From JADHLJ01 sp038118725 (lineage in GTDB: Bacteria; Pseudomonadota; Alphaproteobacteria; Thalassobaculales; Thalassobaculaceae): 48,026 nucleotides of DNA. Shown here one piece after another: positions 16,203 to 25,093 of this stretch. The position numbers and the translations under genes were made by a program. Numbering within the stretch: position 1 is the stretch's first letter; each line of letters begins with the position of its first letter. The notes under the pieces were generated by a model. It did no database searches, was not told the DNA's origin, and was given only the letters and a program-made list of their open reading frames with translations. Location of the stretch: NCBI GenBank assembly GCA_038118725.1, contig JAYOIK010000034.1, positions 1 to 48,026 of the forward strand, read 5' to 3'.

Positions 16203-19142
16203 ATGACTTTCGTTGGCCAATCCCTTGAGCGTGTCGAGGACCTGTCGCTGTTGCGTGGCGATGGGCGGTTTGGTGACGACCTGGCGGAGCCGCCGGGTTG
16301 TCTGCATGCCGCCTTTCTGCGCGCGCCGGTGGCGCATGCGGTGATCGAGAGCATCGACGCGAGCCGGGCGCTGGCGTTGCCGGGCGTTACCGCGGTCATT
16401 TCCGGCGCCGAACTCGCGGACGAGACCAGACCGTTTCTTTCCGGCGTCAAGGTCGACGCGCCGCAATACGCGCTGGCGGTTGACCGGGTGCGCTATGTCG
16501 GGGAGCCGGTGGCGATCGTGGTCGCGCGCGACCGTTACAGGGCCGAGGACGCGCTTGATCTGATCGATGTGAGCTATGCCGGATTGCCGGTCGTGGTCGA
16601 TCCGGAGGCGGCGGCGGAGGAGACGGCCCCGGTGCTGCACCAGGGCGCGGGCGGGAACATCCTGCACGAGCGCCATTTCCGCTATGGCGAGCCGGAGCGG
16701 GCCTTTGAGACCGCGGCCCATGTGGTCGAGACGACGGTTCGCTATCCCCGCAATTCCTGCACCCCGATCGAGACCTTCGTGGTCCTGGCCGAACACCGGC
16801 CGGGCGAGGCGGCCTTCGAGGTAACGGCGAATTTCCAGGGCCCCTATACCTTGCACACGGTGATGGCGCGGGCGCTCAAGGTTCCCGGCAACAAGCTGAG
16901 GCTCAAAACGCCGCCGGATTCGGGTGGCTCCTACGGGGTCAAGCAGGCGGTCTTTCCCTATGTCGTGGCGCTCGGCGTCGCCGCCAAGCGCTCTGGGCGC
17001 CCGGTGAAGTGGGTCGAGGACCGGCTGGAGCATCTGGTCGGCGCGACCTCGGCCACCAACCGGGTGACCACGATCCGCGCGGCCCTGGACGCGGACGGAG
17101 TGATTACCGCGCTGGACTATGACCAGCTCGAGGATTGCGGCGCTTATCTACGAGCGCCGGAACCGGCGACGATCTATCGTATGCACGGCAACATGACCGG
17201 CGCCTACGCGGTGCCGAGCCTTGCCATCCGCAACCGGGTGGTGGTCACAAACAAGACGCCGACCGGTCTGATGCGGGGCTTCGGCGGCCCGCAGGTCTAT
17301 TTCGCGCTCGAACGGGTGGTGGATCTCGCCGCCGCGTCGCTTGGCCTCGATCCCTTGGAATTGCGGCGGCGCAATCTGGTGCCCGGCGCGGCGATGCCGT
17401 TTGCCACGGCGCCGGGCGCGATCCTGGATAGTGGTGATTATGCCGCGACCATGGCCCGGGCCGAGCGCGAGGGCGGGCTCGGGGATCTTAGACGGCGGCG
17501 CGACGCGGCGCGGGCCGAGGGGCGGCTCTACGGCATCGGTTGCGCGGCGGTGGTTGAGCCGTCGATCTCCAACATGGGCTACATCACCACGCTGCTGACC
17601 CCGCAACAACGGGAGCGGGCGGGGGCGAAGAACGGCGCGTTGGCGACCGCGACGGTCAGTTTCGACCCCTCGGGCGCGGCCGTCGTACACGTCTCCTCGG
17701 TGCCCCAGGGACAGGGCCACCGCACGGTTCTGGCGCAGGTGGTCGCGGATGAACTGGGGATCGATCCGGGCGATGTCGCCGCCGCCACGGATCACGATAC
17801 CCTGAAGGACCCCTGGTCGATCGCGTCGGGCAACTATTCCAGCCGTTTCGCGGGCGCCGTCGCCGGCGCCGCGAGCCTGGCGGCCAGGCGCATCGCCGAG
17901 CGTCTCAAGGCCATCGCCGCGCCGGATCTAAACGTGCCCGTCGCCGAGGTGGAACTGGCCGACGGCCTGGCGCGCGCGGTCGGCAATCCGGATAACGCGA
18001 TCCCGCTCGCCCGAGTCGCCGCGAAGGCGCATTGGTCGCCGCTTTCGATCCCCGAGGAGGCCGGCGCGGGCCTGCGTGAAACCGCGTTTTGGGCCGGACC
18101 GCAATTGCGTGAACCGGATCCCGAGGACCGGGTGAATTCCTCCGGCGCCTACGGCTTTATCTTTGACTACTGCGGAGTCGAGGTGGATCCGCTGGACGGC
18201 TCGGTTCGGATCGACAAATACGTCACCGCCCATGACGCGGGGCGGCTCCTGAACCCGGCACTCGCGGATGGGCAGATCCGGGGCGGCTTCGCTCATGGCC
18301 TCGGCGCGGCGTTGCTGGAGGAACTCTCCTACGCGGCGGATGGGAGTTTTCAGGCCGGTACCTTCGCCGACTACTGCCCGCCGCTTGCGAGCGACATGAC
18401 TGATCTGGTGATCCTACATGACCAATCGCCGAGCCCCGATACGCCGACCGGCGCCAAGGGGTTGGGCGAGGGCAACTGCATGTCGACGCCGGTTTGCATC
18501 GCCAACGCGGTCGCCGACGCCCTCGGCAAGCCGGTCGAGGCCCTGCCGCTGACACGTCCCCGGGTGCTGGAGCTGCTGGGCGAGGTGGAACCGAGCGATC
18601 CATCCCCAACGAGCCCGGAGAACTCGGCACCGCCGGGCGAAGGCCATGCCCTGATCGGCGAGGGCGAGGCCGTGGTTCCCGCGTCGCCCGAGGAAGTTTG
18701 GGCGACAATCCTCGACCCCGGCCATCTGGCGGCAATCATTCCCGGATGCCATGAACTGAAGCGTATTGGCGAGAACGGCTACCGGGCCGAAGCGACGCTC
18801 GGGGCGGGCCCCGTGAAGGGCCGTTTCAGCGCCGAGGTTGAGATGAGCGATCTCGACCCGCCCAACGGCTTGAGCCTGGCGGGCTCGGCCACCGGCGCGC
18901 TCGGGAGCGCCCGGGGAAGCGGTAAGATCCGTCTATACCCGGTAGAGGAGGGGACCCGGGTAACGTATTCCTACGAGGTGATGGTCACCGGAAAGATCGC
19001 CGCCGTCGGCGGTCGCTTGCTCGAGGGCGCGGCGCGCGGCGTGATCGGCCAGATCTTCAAGCGCCTCGCGGGCGTGGGCAAGCTGGAGACCCAGCCCGGA
19101 CTACGCGCCAGATTGCCACGCTGGCTCGGAGGCGGATCGTGA
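16203..19142 (+). CDS. molybdenum hydroxylase large subunit fused to a CoxG domain
   Basis: A 979-residue xanthine dehydrogenase-family catalytic subunit. Residues 1-125 are the alpha/beta hammerhead domain (RVRYVGEPVAIVVARDRY), followed by the molybdopterin-binding domains. The loop over the Mo site reads PTGLMRGFGGPQVYFALERV (about 354-373), unlike the AYxCSFR loop of true CO dehydrogenase; the base-catalyst glutamate lies in AKGLGEGNCMSTP (E756). After about residue 810 there is an added SRPBCC/CoxG domain (VVPASPEEVWATILDPGHLA to about 950), normally a separate protein. Together with the FAD and [2Fe-2S] subunits encoded next it should hydroxylate a heterocyclic or aromatic substrate with water as oxygen donor. 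Because an acyl-CoA ligase follows, the substrate is probably a CoA thioester such as 2-furoyl-CoA (inference). Confidence 0.9.
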   Translation: MTFVGQSLERVEDLSLLRGDGRFGDDLAEPPGCLHAAFLRAPVAHAVIESIDASRALALPGVTAVISGAELADETRPFLSGVKVDAPQYALAVDRVRYVGEPVAIVVARDRYRAEDALDLIDVSYAGLPVVVDPEAAAEETAPVLHQGAGGNILHERHFRYGEPERAFETAAHVVETTVRYPRNSCTPIETFVVLAEHRPGEAAFEVTANFQGPYTLHTVMARALKVPGNKLRLKTPPDSGGSYGVKQAVFPYVVALGVAAKRSGRPVKWVEDRLEHLVGATSATNRVTTIRAALDADGVITALDYDQLEDCGAYLRAPEPATIYRMHGNMTGAYAVPSLAIRNRVVVTNKTPTGLMRGFGGPQVYFALERVVDLAAASLGLDPLELRRRNLVPGAAMPFATAPGAILDSGDYAATMARAEREGGLGDLRRRRDAARAEGRLYGIGCAAVVEPSISNMGYITTLLTPQQRERAGAKNGALATATVSFDPSGAAVVHVSSVPQGQGHRTVLAQVVADELGIDPGDVAAATDHDTLKDPWSIASGNYSSRFAGAVAGAASLAARRIAERLKAIAAPDLNVPVAEVELADGLARAVGNPDNAIPLARVAAKAHWSPLSIPEEAGAGLRETAFWAGPQLREPDPEDRVNSSGAYGFIFDYCGVEVDPLDGSVRIDKYVTAHDAGRLLNPALADGQIRGGFAHGLGAALLEELSYAADGSFQAGTFADYCPPLASDMTDLVILHDQSPSPDTPTGAKGLGEGNCMSTPVCIANAVADALGKPVEALPLTRPRVLELLGEVEPSDPSPTSPENSAPPGEGHALIGEGEAVVPASPEEVWATILDPGHLAAIIPGCHELKRIGENGYRAEATLGAGPVKGRFSAEVEMSDLDPPNGLSLAGSATGALGSARGSGKIRLYPVEEGTRVTYSYEVMVTGKIAAVGGRLLEGAARGVIGQIFKRLAGVGKLETQPGLRARLPRWLGGGS

Positions 19143-19969
19143 AACCGGCGCCCTTCGATCTCGCTTGCCCGGATAATGTCGAGGAAGTCCTGGCGGTGTT
19201 GGCGGAACATGGCGCGGATGCCCGTGTTCTGGCGGGCGGCCAATCGCTCGGCGCGATGCTTAACATGCGCCTGGCGACTCCCACGGTTCTTGTCGATATC
19301 TCGCGCTTGGAGGAACTATCGGCGATCAAAGAGGTCGGCGGCATGATCGAGGTCGGCGCGTCGGTTACCCAAGACGGGCTTTTGCGCTGGTCTGGCCTGT
19401 CGGCGCAGCCGCTATTGGAAAAGATGCTGCCCTGGGTCGGACACCATCAGACCCGCCAGCGCGGCACGGTCTGCGGCTCCCTCGCGCATGCCGATCCAAG
19501 CTCGGAGATCCCGCTGGCGCTGGCGGTCCTGGGCGGCGAAGTCGTGTTGGCGAGCCGTCGGGGGCGGCGGGTTATGGCCGCCCGGGATTTCCAGACCGGG
19601 ATGATGCAAACCGCGCTGGAGGATGATGAGATGATTGTCGCCGCGCGGTTCCCCAAGGCGTCGTCGTCGACGGGTTTCGCCTTTCGAGAGGTCGGCCCTC
19701 GCCAGGGAGATTTCGCCATCGTCTCGCTCGCGGCGATCGCCGATGCCGAAGGGATTACCATAGGCATCGGCGGGGTGGCGGACACGCCGGCGGTGCGACG
19801 CCTGCCCAGGCTGGACGGCGGGGCGTTGGCCGAGGCGCTGAACGAGATCGCCTGGGAGCTGCGGGCCGGGTCCGACGTTCACGCCACCGCCCAATACCGC
19901 CGGACCCTGGTCCGTAATCTCGGCGCCAAGGTGATCGGGGAGGCCGTTGATGCGCTATCTCAAGGCTGA
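19139..19969 (+). CDS. molybdenum hydroxylase FAD-binding (medium) subunit
   Basis: A 276-residue subunit of the CoxM/XdhB type. The FAD pyrophosphate loop is AGGQSLGAMLNMRLA (about 33-47), and the second flavin-binding segment is TRQRGTVCGSLAHADPSSEI (about 105-124); a C-terminal CO_deh_flav_C domain follows. It passes electrons from the [2Fe-2S] clusters to the terminal acceptor. The short length means that it lacks the extra [4Fe-4S] insertion of 4-hydroxybenzoyl-CoA reductase beta subunits, so this is an oxidising enzyme rather than that reductase. It starts at a GTG that overlaps the previous stop by four bases (GTGA), a sign of translational coupling. Confidence 0.9.
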   Translation: MKPAPFDLACPDNVEEVLAVLAEHGADARVLAGGQSLGAMLNMRLATPTVLVDISRLEELSAIKEVGGMIEVGASVTQDGLLRWSGLSAQPLLEKMLPWVGHHQTRQRGTVCGSLAHADPSSEIPLALAVLGGEVVLASRRGRRVMAARDFQTGMMQTALEDDEMIVAARFPKASSSTGFAFREVGPRQGDFAIVSLAAIADAEGITIGIGGVADTPAVRRLPRLDGGALAEALNEIAWELRAGSDVHATAQYRRTLVRNLGAKVIGEAVDALSQG

Positions 19970-20453
19970 CCGGAAGCATCCGGTCACTTTCATCCTGAAC
20001 GGAGAGAGCGTGACGGGGCTGGCGGAACCGCGACTGTTGCTCGCCGATTTCCTGCGCCACGAGACCGGGCTCACCGGCACGCATGTGGGATGCGAGCATG
20101 GGGTTTGCGGCGCCTGCACGGTTCGGATCGACGGACGGGCGACGCGGTCCTGCCTGATCTACGCGGCCCAGGTGGAGGGGACGTCGGTGGAAACCGTCGA
20201 AAGTCTCTCGGGTCTAGGCGCGCTCACTGATCTGCAAGCCGCGTTTCGCCGCCATCACGCCTTGCAATGCGGTTTCTGCACCCCGGGAATATTGATGTCC
20301 CTCGGCCAATTGATCGATGAGGAACCCGATGCCGACGAGGCGCGGGTTCGAGAGGTTGTATCCGGCCATCTCTGCCGGTGTACCGGCTATCATGGCATCA
20401 TTACCGCGGCGTTGGAGGTCTTGGCGGCGCGAAGGGAGCAACCGGATGTTTGA
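19950..20453 (+). CDS. molybdenum hydroxylase [2Fe-2S] (small) subunit
   Basis: A 167-residue subunit of the CoxS type with two [2Fe-2S] clusters. The plant-type ferredoxin motif is GCEHGVCGACTVRIDG plus a later cysteine in TRSCLIYAAQ; the second cluster is in the C-terminal helical domain, CGFCTPGILM and HLCRCTGYHGI. Length is normal (about 160). The ATG at 19950, not the TTG three bases earlier, is preceded by GGGGAGG. The gene overlaps the FAD subunit by 20 bases and the ligase by 8. Assembly of the complex also needs MCD cofactor insertion factors (XdhC/CoxD-F type), which are not in the window. Confidence 0.92.
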   Translation: MRYLKADRKHPVTFILNGESVTGLAEPRLLLADFLRHETGLTGTHVGCEHGVCGACTVRIDGRATRSCLIYAAQVEGTSVETVESLSGLGALTDLQAAFRRHHALQCGFCTPGILMSLGQLIDEEPDADEARVREVVSGHLCRCTGYHGIITAALEVLAARREQPDV

Positions 20454-21972
20454 CCTTGGACGAGGATTTCTGGCCAGCGTCGAACGCATGCCCGACGCGA
20501 TCGCGATCAGCGACGGCGGGACGCGCCTGACCTATGCCGAATGGCGCGCGGCGGTTCTTCGGATCGTCGGCGGGTTGGACGGTCTCGGATTGGCGCCGGG
20601 TGATCACGTGGTGACCCTGCTGACCAATCGGATCGAGGCGGCGAGCCTCCACATGGCCTGTCAGATCGCGGGATTGGCCATCACGCCGCTGAATTGGCGG
20701 GCCAGAACCGAGGAATTGGACTATGTGCTTGTCGATAGCGATGCCAAGGCGGTGGTTTTCGAGCCTTTGACCGCCGAGACGGTTGCCGCCAGCGAGGTGG
20801 AAGCGCGCCCCCGCCGGATCGGCCTCGACGGGGCATCGGGCGCCGATATCGTCTGGGAGGGCATCGCCGGCGCCGAACCAGCGGACGCGGTTTCTCGCGC
20901 CGCTCCCGAGGCGACCTCGGTCATGCTTTACACCTCCGGCACCACGGGGCGCGGCAAGGGCGTGCCCAGGACCCACGCCGCCGAGCGGGCGGCGGCGTCG
21001 GCGCATGTGGCGCAGAACCTCTATGGCAGGGGCGAGGTCACATTGGGCGTCATGCCGCTCTATCACACGATGGGGGTCCGTTCGCTGCTCGCCTCGGTGA
21101 TCATCAACGGCCATTTCGTCTGCCAGCGCCGGTTCGATCCGGGCGAGGCCTTGCGCCTGATCGAGGCGGAGCGGATCAGCAATCTCTATCTCGTGCCGAC
21201 TCTGTATCACGATCTACTCGCCGCGCCGGGTTTCGCCGAGAGCGATACGGGTTCGGTCCGCAAGCTCGGCTTCGCCGGCCAGGCGATGACCGACGGCCTG
21301 CTGAAGCGGCTCGACGCGGCGTTCAAGCCCGAGCTTTTCGTCAACCATTACGGATCCTCGGAGATCTACACCTTCACCATCGAGCCCGACGCCACGGCCA
21401 AGCCGGGTTCGGCGGGCAAGGCGGGCTTGAACCAGGAAATTCGCGTGGTCGCCCTGGGAAGCACGGACCCGAGCGAGACCGTCGGCCCGGATGTCGAGGG
21501 CCAGATCATCGCCGCGCTGGATGGCGATGAGTCCTTCGCCGGCTACTGGAACCGGCCCGACGCCGACGAAAAGGCGCTGCATGGCGGTTGGTACTTTACC
21601 GGCGATGTCGGCTATCGCGACGCCGACGGCGACTTGTTCGTAACGGGGCGGGTGGATGACATGATCATTTCCGGTGGCGAGAACATCCTGCCGGCGGAGA
21701 TTGAAAGCGTTCTCTCGCTCCATCCGGCGGTCGGTGAGGTCGCGGTGGTCGGGTTGCCGCATGAACGCTGGGGCCAACAGGTTACCGCCTTCCTGACCCG
21801 CCACGACGCGGTGGACGAGGAAGCGCTGAACACCTGGTGCCTGGAAAGCGATCTCGCTCCGTTCAAACGCCCGCGCGCCTATGTCTTCGTCGCCGAGATC
21901 CCGAAGTCACCCGTCGGCAAGATCCTCCGCCGTCTCCTGGTCGCGGGGGAGTATCGGGCGGAGGCGGGGTAG
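20446..21972 (+). CDS. AMP-forming acyl-CoA ligase (aryl/furoyl-CoA ligase candidate)
   Basis: A 508-residue member of the ANL superfamily that activates a carboxylic acid to its CoA thioester through an acyl-adenylate. The P-loop is MLYTSGTTGRGKGVPRTH (about 160-177), the A5 motif is in NHYGSSEIYTF, the hinge lies in GWYFTGDVGYRDADGDLFV followed by TGRVDDMIISGGENILPAEI, and the catalytic lysine is in IPKSPVGKILRRLL at the C-terminus. The sequence is nearest in my reading to 4-chlorobenzoate/benzoate-type CoA ligases. The ATG at 20446 overlaps the [2Fe-2S] subunit gene by eight bases; the longer upstream frame is that gene in another phase. In a 2-furoate pathway this would be the HmfD step. 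The exact acid is not proven. Confidence 0.88.
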   Translation: MFDLGRGFLASVERMPDAIAISDGGTRLTYAEWRAAVLRIVGGLDGLGLAPGDHVVTLLTNRIEAASLHMACQIAGLAITPLNWRARTEELDYVLVDSDAKAVVFEPLTAETVAASEVEARPRRIGLDGASGADIVWEGIAGAEPADAVSRAAPEATSVMLYTSGTTGRGKGVPRTHAAERAAASAHVAQNLYGRGEVTLGVMPLYHTMGVRSLLASVIINGHFVCQRRFDPGEALRLIEAERISNLYLVPTLYHDLLAAPGFAESDTGSVRKLGFAGQAMTDGLLKRLDAAFKPELFVNHYGSSEIYTFTIEPDATAKPGSAGKAGLNQEIRVVALGSTDPSETVGPDVEGQIIAALDGDESFAGYWNRPDADEKALHGGWYFTGDVGYRDADGDLFVTGRVDDMIISGGENILPAEIESVLSLHPAVGEVAVVGLPHERWGQQVTAFLTRHDAVDEEALNTWCLESDLAPFKRPRAYVFVAEIPKSPVGKILRRLLVAGEYRAEAG

Positions 21973-21998
21973 GGTCCTTTAACCGGTGCTCGTGCCCC

Positions 21999-22487
21999 CT
22001 AATCCCGAAAATTCACGTATTGCAGCGGCTGGTCCAGCTTCATGCCCTTGATCAGCGCGATGGCGGCCTGGAGGTCGTCTCGTTTCTTGCCGCTGACGCG
22101 GAGCTCGTCACCCTGGATCGCGACCTGCACACCCTTCATCTTGGCGTTCTTGACGCCCTTGACGATCTTTTGCGCCAATTCGCGTTCGATGCCTTGTTTG
22201 ACGAGCACCGTCTGGCGCAGGCTATTGCCCGAGGCCGCCTCGGGTTCCTTGAAATCCAGCGCGCCGTGATCGACCTTGCGCTTGGCGAGGTAGCCGCGCA
22301 GCAGTTCCTGGACCTGCTTCAGCTTCAGCGCGTCGTCCGCCTTGATGGTCAGCACCTCGTCGGCCCGTTCGATGGAGCATTGGCTGCCCTTGAAGTCAAA
22401 GCGGGTGCCGATCTCGCGCATCGCGCCTTGGACGGCGTTGTCGACTTCCGGCATCTCGGTGCGCGATACGACGTCGAATGAAGGCAT
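21999..22487 (-). CDS. YajQ-family nucleotide/c-di-GMP-binding protein
   Basis: A 162-residue protein of the YajQ family (UPF0234). The family start MPSFDVVSRTEMPEVDNAVQ is exact, followed by RFDFKGSQCSIER and the C-terminal FRD ending of two ferredoxin-like domains. Some members bind cyclic di-GMP and act with a transcription factor in virulence control; others bind RNA or nucleotides. The ATG at 22487 is chosen over the frame start at 22538. It lies on the opposite strand between the ligase and the GFA gene, breaking up the otherwise forward catabolic cluster; gene order suggests an ancestral insertion or rearrangement, not a functional link. Confidence 0.95.
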   Translation of the reverse strand: MPSFDVVSRTEMPEVDNAVQGAMREIGTRFDFKGSQCSIERADEVLTIKADDALKLKQVQELLRGYLAKRKVDHGALDFKEPEAASGNSLRQTVLVKQGIERELAQKIVKGVKNAKMKGVQVAIQGDELRVSGKKRDDLQAAIALIKGMKLDQPLQYVNFRD

Positions 22488-22560
22488 GGTGATCCGCTTT
22501 CGGAATTGTTTACGATGAGGCGAACATAACGAATTCAACGATGAAATCGGAGAAAAATCG

Positions 22561-22974
22561 ATGCTGGTGGATGGTGGTTGTAAGTGCGGTCTGGTGCGAT
22601 ACGAGGCCGAGGTGGATCCGGAAAAGGCGACGATCTGTCATTGCACTGATTGTCAGGTCCATGGCGCGACGGCCTTTGGTCTGGTGGTCGGCGTTAACGA
22701 GGGCGGGTTTCGCTTGTTGAGCGGCGCGCTCAAGATTTACGTGAAAACGGCGGAGAGCGGTAACAAGCGGGCCCAGGCCTTCTGCCCGGAATGCGGCACC
22801 CGAATTCACGCCAGCAACGCCGCCGACAGTGATGGGCCGTACAGCCTGCGATTGGGTACCGTGCGTCAACGTGACCAAATACCCCCGAAACGTCAGATCT
22901 GGCGTCGCTCGGCGTTGAGTTGGGTGAAGGATCTGGAAGCCATTCCGAGCCATGATCTGCAGCCGAAGCTTTGA
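22561..22974 (+). CDS. GFA-family zinc protein
   Basis: A 137-residue protein of the glutathione-dependent formaldehyde-activating enzyme-like (GFA) fold. Zinc-binding cysteines are seen in GGCKCGLVRYE, CHCTDCQVHGATAF and AFCPECGTRIHA. A few family members catalyse S-hydroxymethylglutathione formation; most have no known substrate, and small thiol-adduct chemistry is a safe general description. The ATG at 22561 has an AGAAAAATCG sequence before it, so the ribosome site is weak. It is read in the same direction as the crotonase 82 bases downstream, so the two may be co-transcribed. Confidence 0.86.
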   Translation: MLVDGGCKCGLVRYEAEVDPEKATICHCTDCQVHGATAFGLVVGVNEGGFRLLSGALKIYVKTAESGNKRAQAFCPECGTRIHASNAADSDGPYSLRLGTVRQRDQIPPKRQIWRRSALSWVKDLEAIPSHDLQPKL

Positions 22975-23056
22975 TGCGCGCGCGGGAGCGAATGTTGACC
23001 GGGCATCCACCACGCGGGTACCAATCCCGCGAACCACGCTTCCAGAGGAACCACCG

Positions 23057-23866
23057 ATGACGAACGCCTTCACCGCCAAGCGCCACGAGATCCTTTCCGA
23101 CTTGAACGGCTTTCGCGTCGAGATCGACGAGGATCGCGAACGCGCCGATATCATTCTCGACCGTCCGCCACTTAACATCATCGAGATCCCTCAGCGCGAA
23201 CAGCTGCGCCTGGTTTTCGAGGAGTTGGACAAGAACGATCGGGTGCGGGTGATCGTGCTGCGGGCCGCGGGTAAGCATTTCTCATCCGGCGGCAATATCG
23301 CAGGATTTCTCGCGGCACCACCGGAGCTGGTCTCGCGCCTCGCCGACAACATGGCCGCGCCGGCGCGCTGTCATAAGCCCGTCATCGCCGCGAACCGGGG
23401 CTATACCTTCGGGGTCGGCTTCGAGATATCGCTGGCCTGCGATTTCCGCATCGCGTCCGAGACCACGCAATACGCCCTGCCCGAACAGCGCATCGGTCAG
23501 ATCCCGGGCTCCGGCGGCTCTATCCGGCTGCTGCATATGATCGGCATGCAGCGCGCCAAGGACATGACCTTCCGTTCCCGCCGGGTGTCCGGCGCCGAGG
23601 CCAAGGAATGGGGCTTCATTCTCGATTGCGTGCCGGATGACGAGCTCGAGGCGGCGACCGACAAGCTGGTGGACGAGTTGCGTGAGTTTTCCCCGCTGGC
23701 CCAGCGGACCATCAAGGGCGTGCTGAATGCTGCTCAGAACACCACGGTCGAGGCGGGGATCGAGATCGAGGGCAATGCCTATGGCCGCCTGCGTACCTCG
23801 ACTGATTTCGCCGAGGGCGTCGCCGCGTTCCATGAAAAGCGCAAGGCGGTGTTCAAGGGGGAGTAG
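23057..23866 (+). CDS. enoyl-CoA hydratase-family protein, 2-oxoglutaroyl-CoA hydrolase candidate
   Basis: A 269-residue crotonase. The CoA/oxyanion-hole segment is VLRAAGKHFSSGGNIAGFL, and the second is FGVGFEISLACDFRIASETT; the family glutamate is in ALPEQRIGQIPGSGGSIRLL. The pattern SSGGxIxGFL...APARCxKPVIAANRGYxFG is what I associate with the enzymes annotated 2-oxoglutaroyl-CoA hydrolase (HmfE), which ends the 2-furoyl-CoA pathway. The ATG at 23057 follows AGAGGAA. Its position only 1.1 kb after the ligase, with YajQ and GFA between, fits such a pathway. An ordinary hydratase or hydrolase role is the alternative. Confidence 0.82.
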   Translation: MTNAFTAKRHEILSDLNGFRVEIDEDRERADIILDRPPLNIIEIPQREQLRLVFEELDKNDRVRVIVLRAAGKHFSSGGNIAGFLAAPPELVSRLADNMAAPARCHKPVIAANRGYTFGVGFEISLACDFRIASETTQYALPEQRIGQIPGSGGSIRLLHMIGMQRAKDMTFRSRRVSGAEAKEWGFILDCVPDDELEAATDKLVDELREFSPLAQRTIKGVLNAAQNTTVEAGIEIEGNAYGRLRTSTDFAEGVAAFHEKRKAVFKGE

Positions 23867-23958
23867 GGCGGCTCATTGTTCGTTCGGCGCCCCTTGCCCC
23901 GCCCGCCCGTTCCAAGCGATAACCAATCAAAGCACTCACACCCCTGGGGGAGACAATC

Positions 23959-24846
23959 ATGAAGATCGGTTTCATTGGTTTGGGCATCATGGGCGCGCCG
24001 ATGGCGGGGCATCTGTTGGCTGGTGGGCATGAGGTTATCAGCTCGATCCACAAGACACCCGCGGCCAAGGATTTGGTGGACGCGGGGCTCACCGTGGTCG
24101 ACAACGCCAAGGCGGTGGCCGAGGCCTCGGAGATGATCATCGTCATGGTCCCCGATACGCCTCAGGTAGAGGCGGTATTGTTCGGCGCGGGCGGCGTCGC
24201 CGAGGGTCTGTCGTCCGGCAAGCTGGTGATCGACATGAGCTCGATCTCGCCGATCGAGACCAAGATCTTCGCCGACAAGATCAAGGCCCTGGGCTGTGGC
24301 TATCTGGACGCGCCGGTTTCCGGTGGCGAGGTCGGCGCCAAGGCGGCCTCGCTGACCATCATGGTCGGCGGTAGCCAGGGCGATTTCGACCGCGCCACGC
24401 CGATCTTCGAGCTGATGGGCTCGAATATCACCCTTGTCGGCGATAACGGTGTCGGACAGACCACCAAGGTGGCCAACCAGATCGTCGTCGCGTTGACCAT
24501 TGAGGCGGTGGGCGAGGCCCTGGTCTTCGCCTCCAAGGCCGGCGCCGATCCGGCCAAGGTACGTCAGGCGCTGATGGGGGGGCTTGCCCAATCCCGGATC
24601 CTGGAGGTCCATGGCGAGCGGATGATCAAGCGCACTATGGATCCAGGCTTCCGGATCGAGCTGCACCAGAAGGATCTGAACCTGGCGCTACAGGGCGCCA
24701 AGTCATTGGGCGTCAGCTTGCCGAATACCGCGACCGCCCAGGAGCTGTTCAATTCCTGCGCCGCGCATGGCGACCAGGGACTGGATCATTCGGGCATGGT
24801 CACCGCGCTGGAGCGCATGGCCAATCACAAGGTGGCGGAGGGCTGA
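23959..24846 (+). CDS. 2-hydroxy-3-oxopropionate (tartronate semialdehyde) reductase-like dehydrogenase
   Basis: A 295-residue beta-hydroxyacid dehydrogenase. The N-terminal NAD(P) motif is MKIGFIGLGIMGAPMAGHLL, the substrate-binding segment DAPVSGGEVGAKAASLTIMV is present, and the catalytic lysine lies in GVGQTTKVANQIV. Among the family it looks most like GarR/GlxR tartronate semialdehyde reductase, which reduces 2-hydroxy-3-oxopropionate to D-glycerate in glyoxylate and glucarate use; 3-hydroxyisobutyrate dehydrogenase is the closest alternative. The ATG follows GGGGGAGAC. It stands alone 92 bases after the crotonase on the same strand, so read-through or a shared transcript is possible. 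Confidence 0.8.
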   Translation: MKIGFIGLGIMGAPMAGHLLAGGHEVISSIHKTPAAKDLVDAGLTVVDNAKAVAEASEMIIVMVPDTPQVEAVLFGAGGVAEGLSSGKLVIDMSSISPIETKIFADKIKALGCGYLDAPVSGGEVGAKAASLTIMVGGSQGDFDRATPIFELMGSNITLVGDNGVGQTTKVANQIVVALTIEAVGEALVFASKAGADPAKVRQALMGGLAQSRILEVHGERMIKRTMDPGFRIELHQKDLNLALQGAKSLGVSLPNTATAQELFNSCAAHGDQGLDHSGMVTALERMANHKVAEG

Positions 24847-24859
24847 TCGGAGCGGCGGG

Positions 24860-25093
24860 TTAGTCGGACCGTTCCGGTTGTTCCGCCTTCCAGACGACGT
24901 AATTGGCGAAAGCGTAGATAGCCAGAAAGAACAGCCCGATCCCCCCGAACAAGCGGGCGGCGTCGGGTTGGCCGTTAAAAGCCGCGTAGATCCCCGCCGC
25001 CGTGGCGACAATCAAGGCGACGACCATGCGATGGGGCTGGTGAATGAATTTGCGCTCGCGCCAGCGCTTACAGGTTTCGGTGGAAGGCAACAT
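24860..25093 (-). CDS. small membrane protein, two predicted helices
   Basis: A 77-residue protein with a basic N-terminal tail, a hydrophobic segment MVVALIVATAAGIYAAF (about 23-39) and a second, LFGGIGLFFLAIYAFANYVV (about 48-67), ending in a charged tail. Two transmembrane helices in a hairpin are expected with the N-terminus in the cytoplasm. I do not recognise the family. It converges with the dehydrogenase gene (13 bases apart) and is read against the downstream SDR gene. Confidence 0.62.
   Translation of the reverse strand: MLPSTETCKRWRERKFIHQPHRMVVALIVATAAGIYAAFNGQPDAARLFGGIGLFFLAIYAFANYVVWKAEQPERSD

Noticed and set aside
16203..19142. True carbon monoxide dehydrogenase (CoxL)
   Set aside because: The Mo-site loop is LMRGFGGPQ and lacks the AYxCSFR signature; a CoA ligase follows in the operon.
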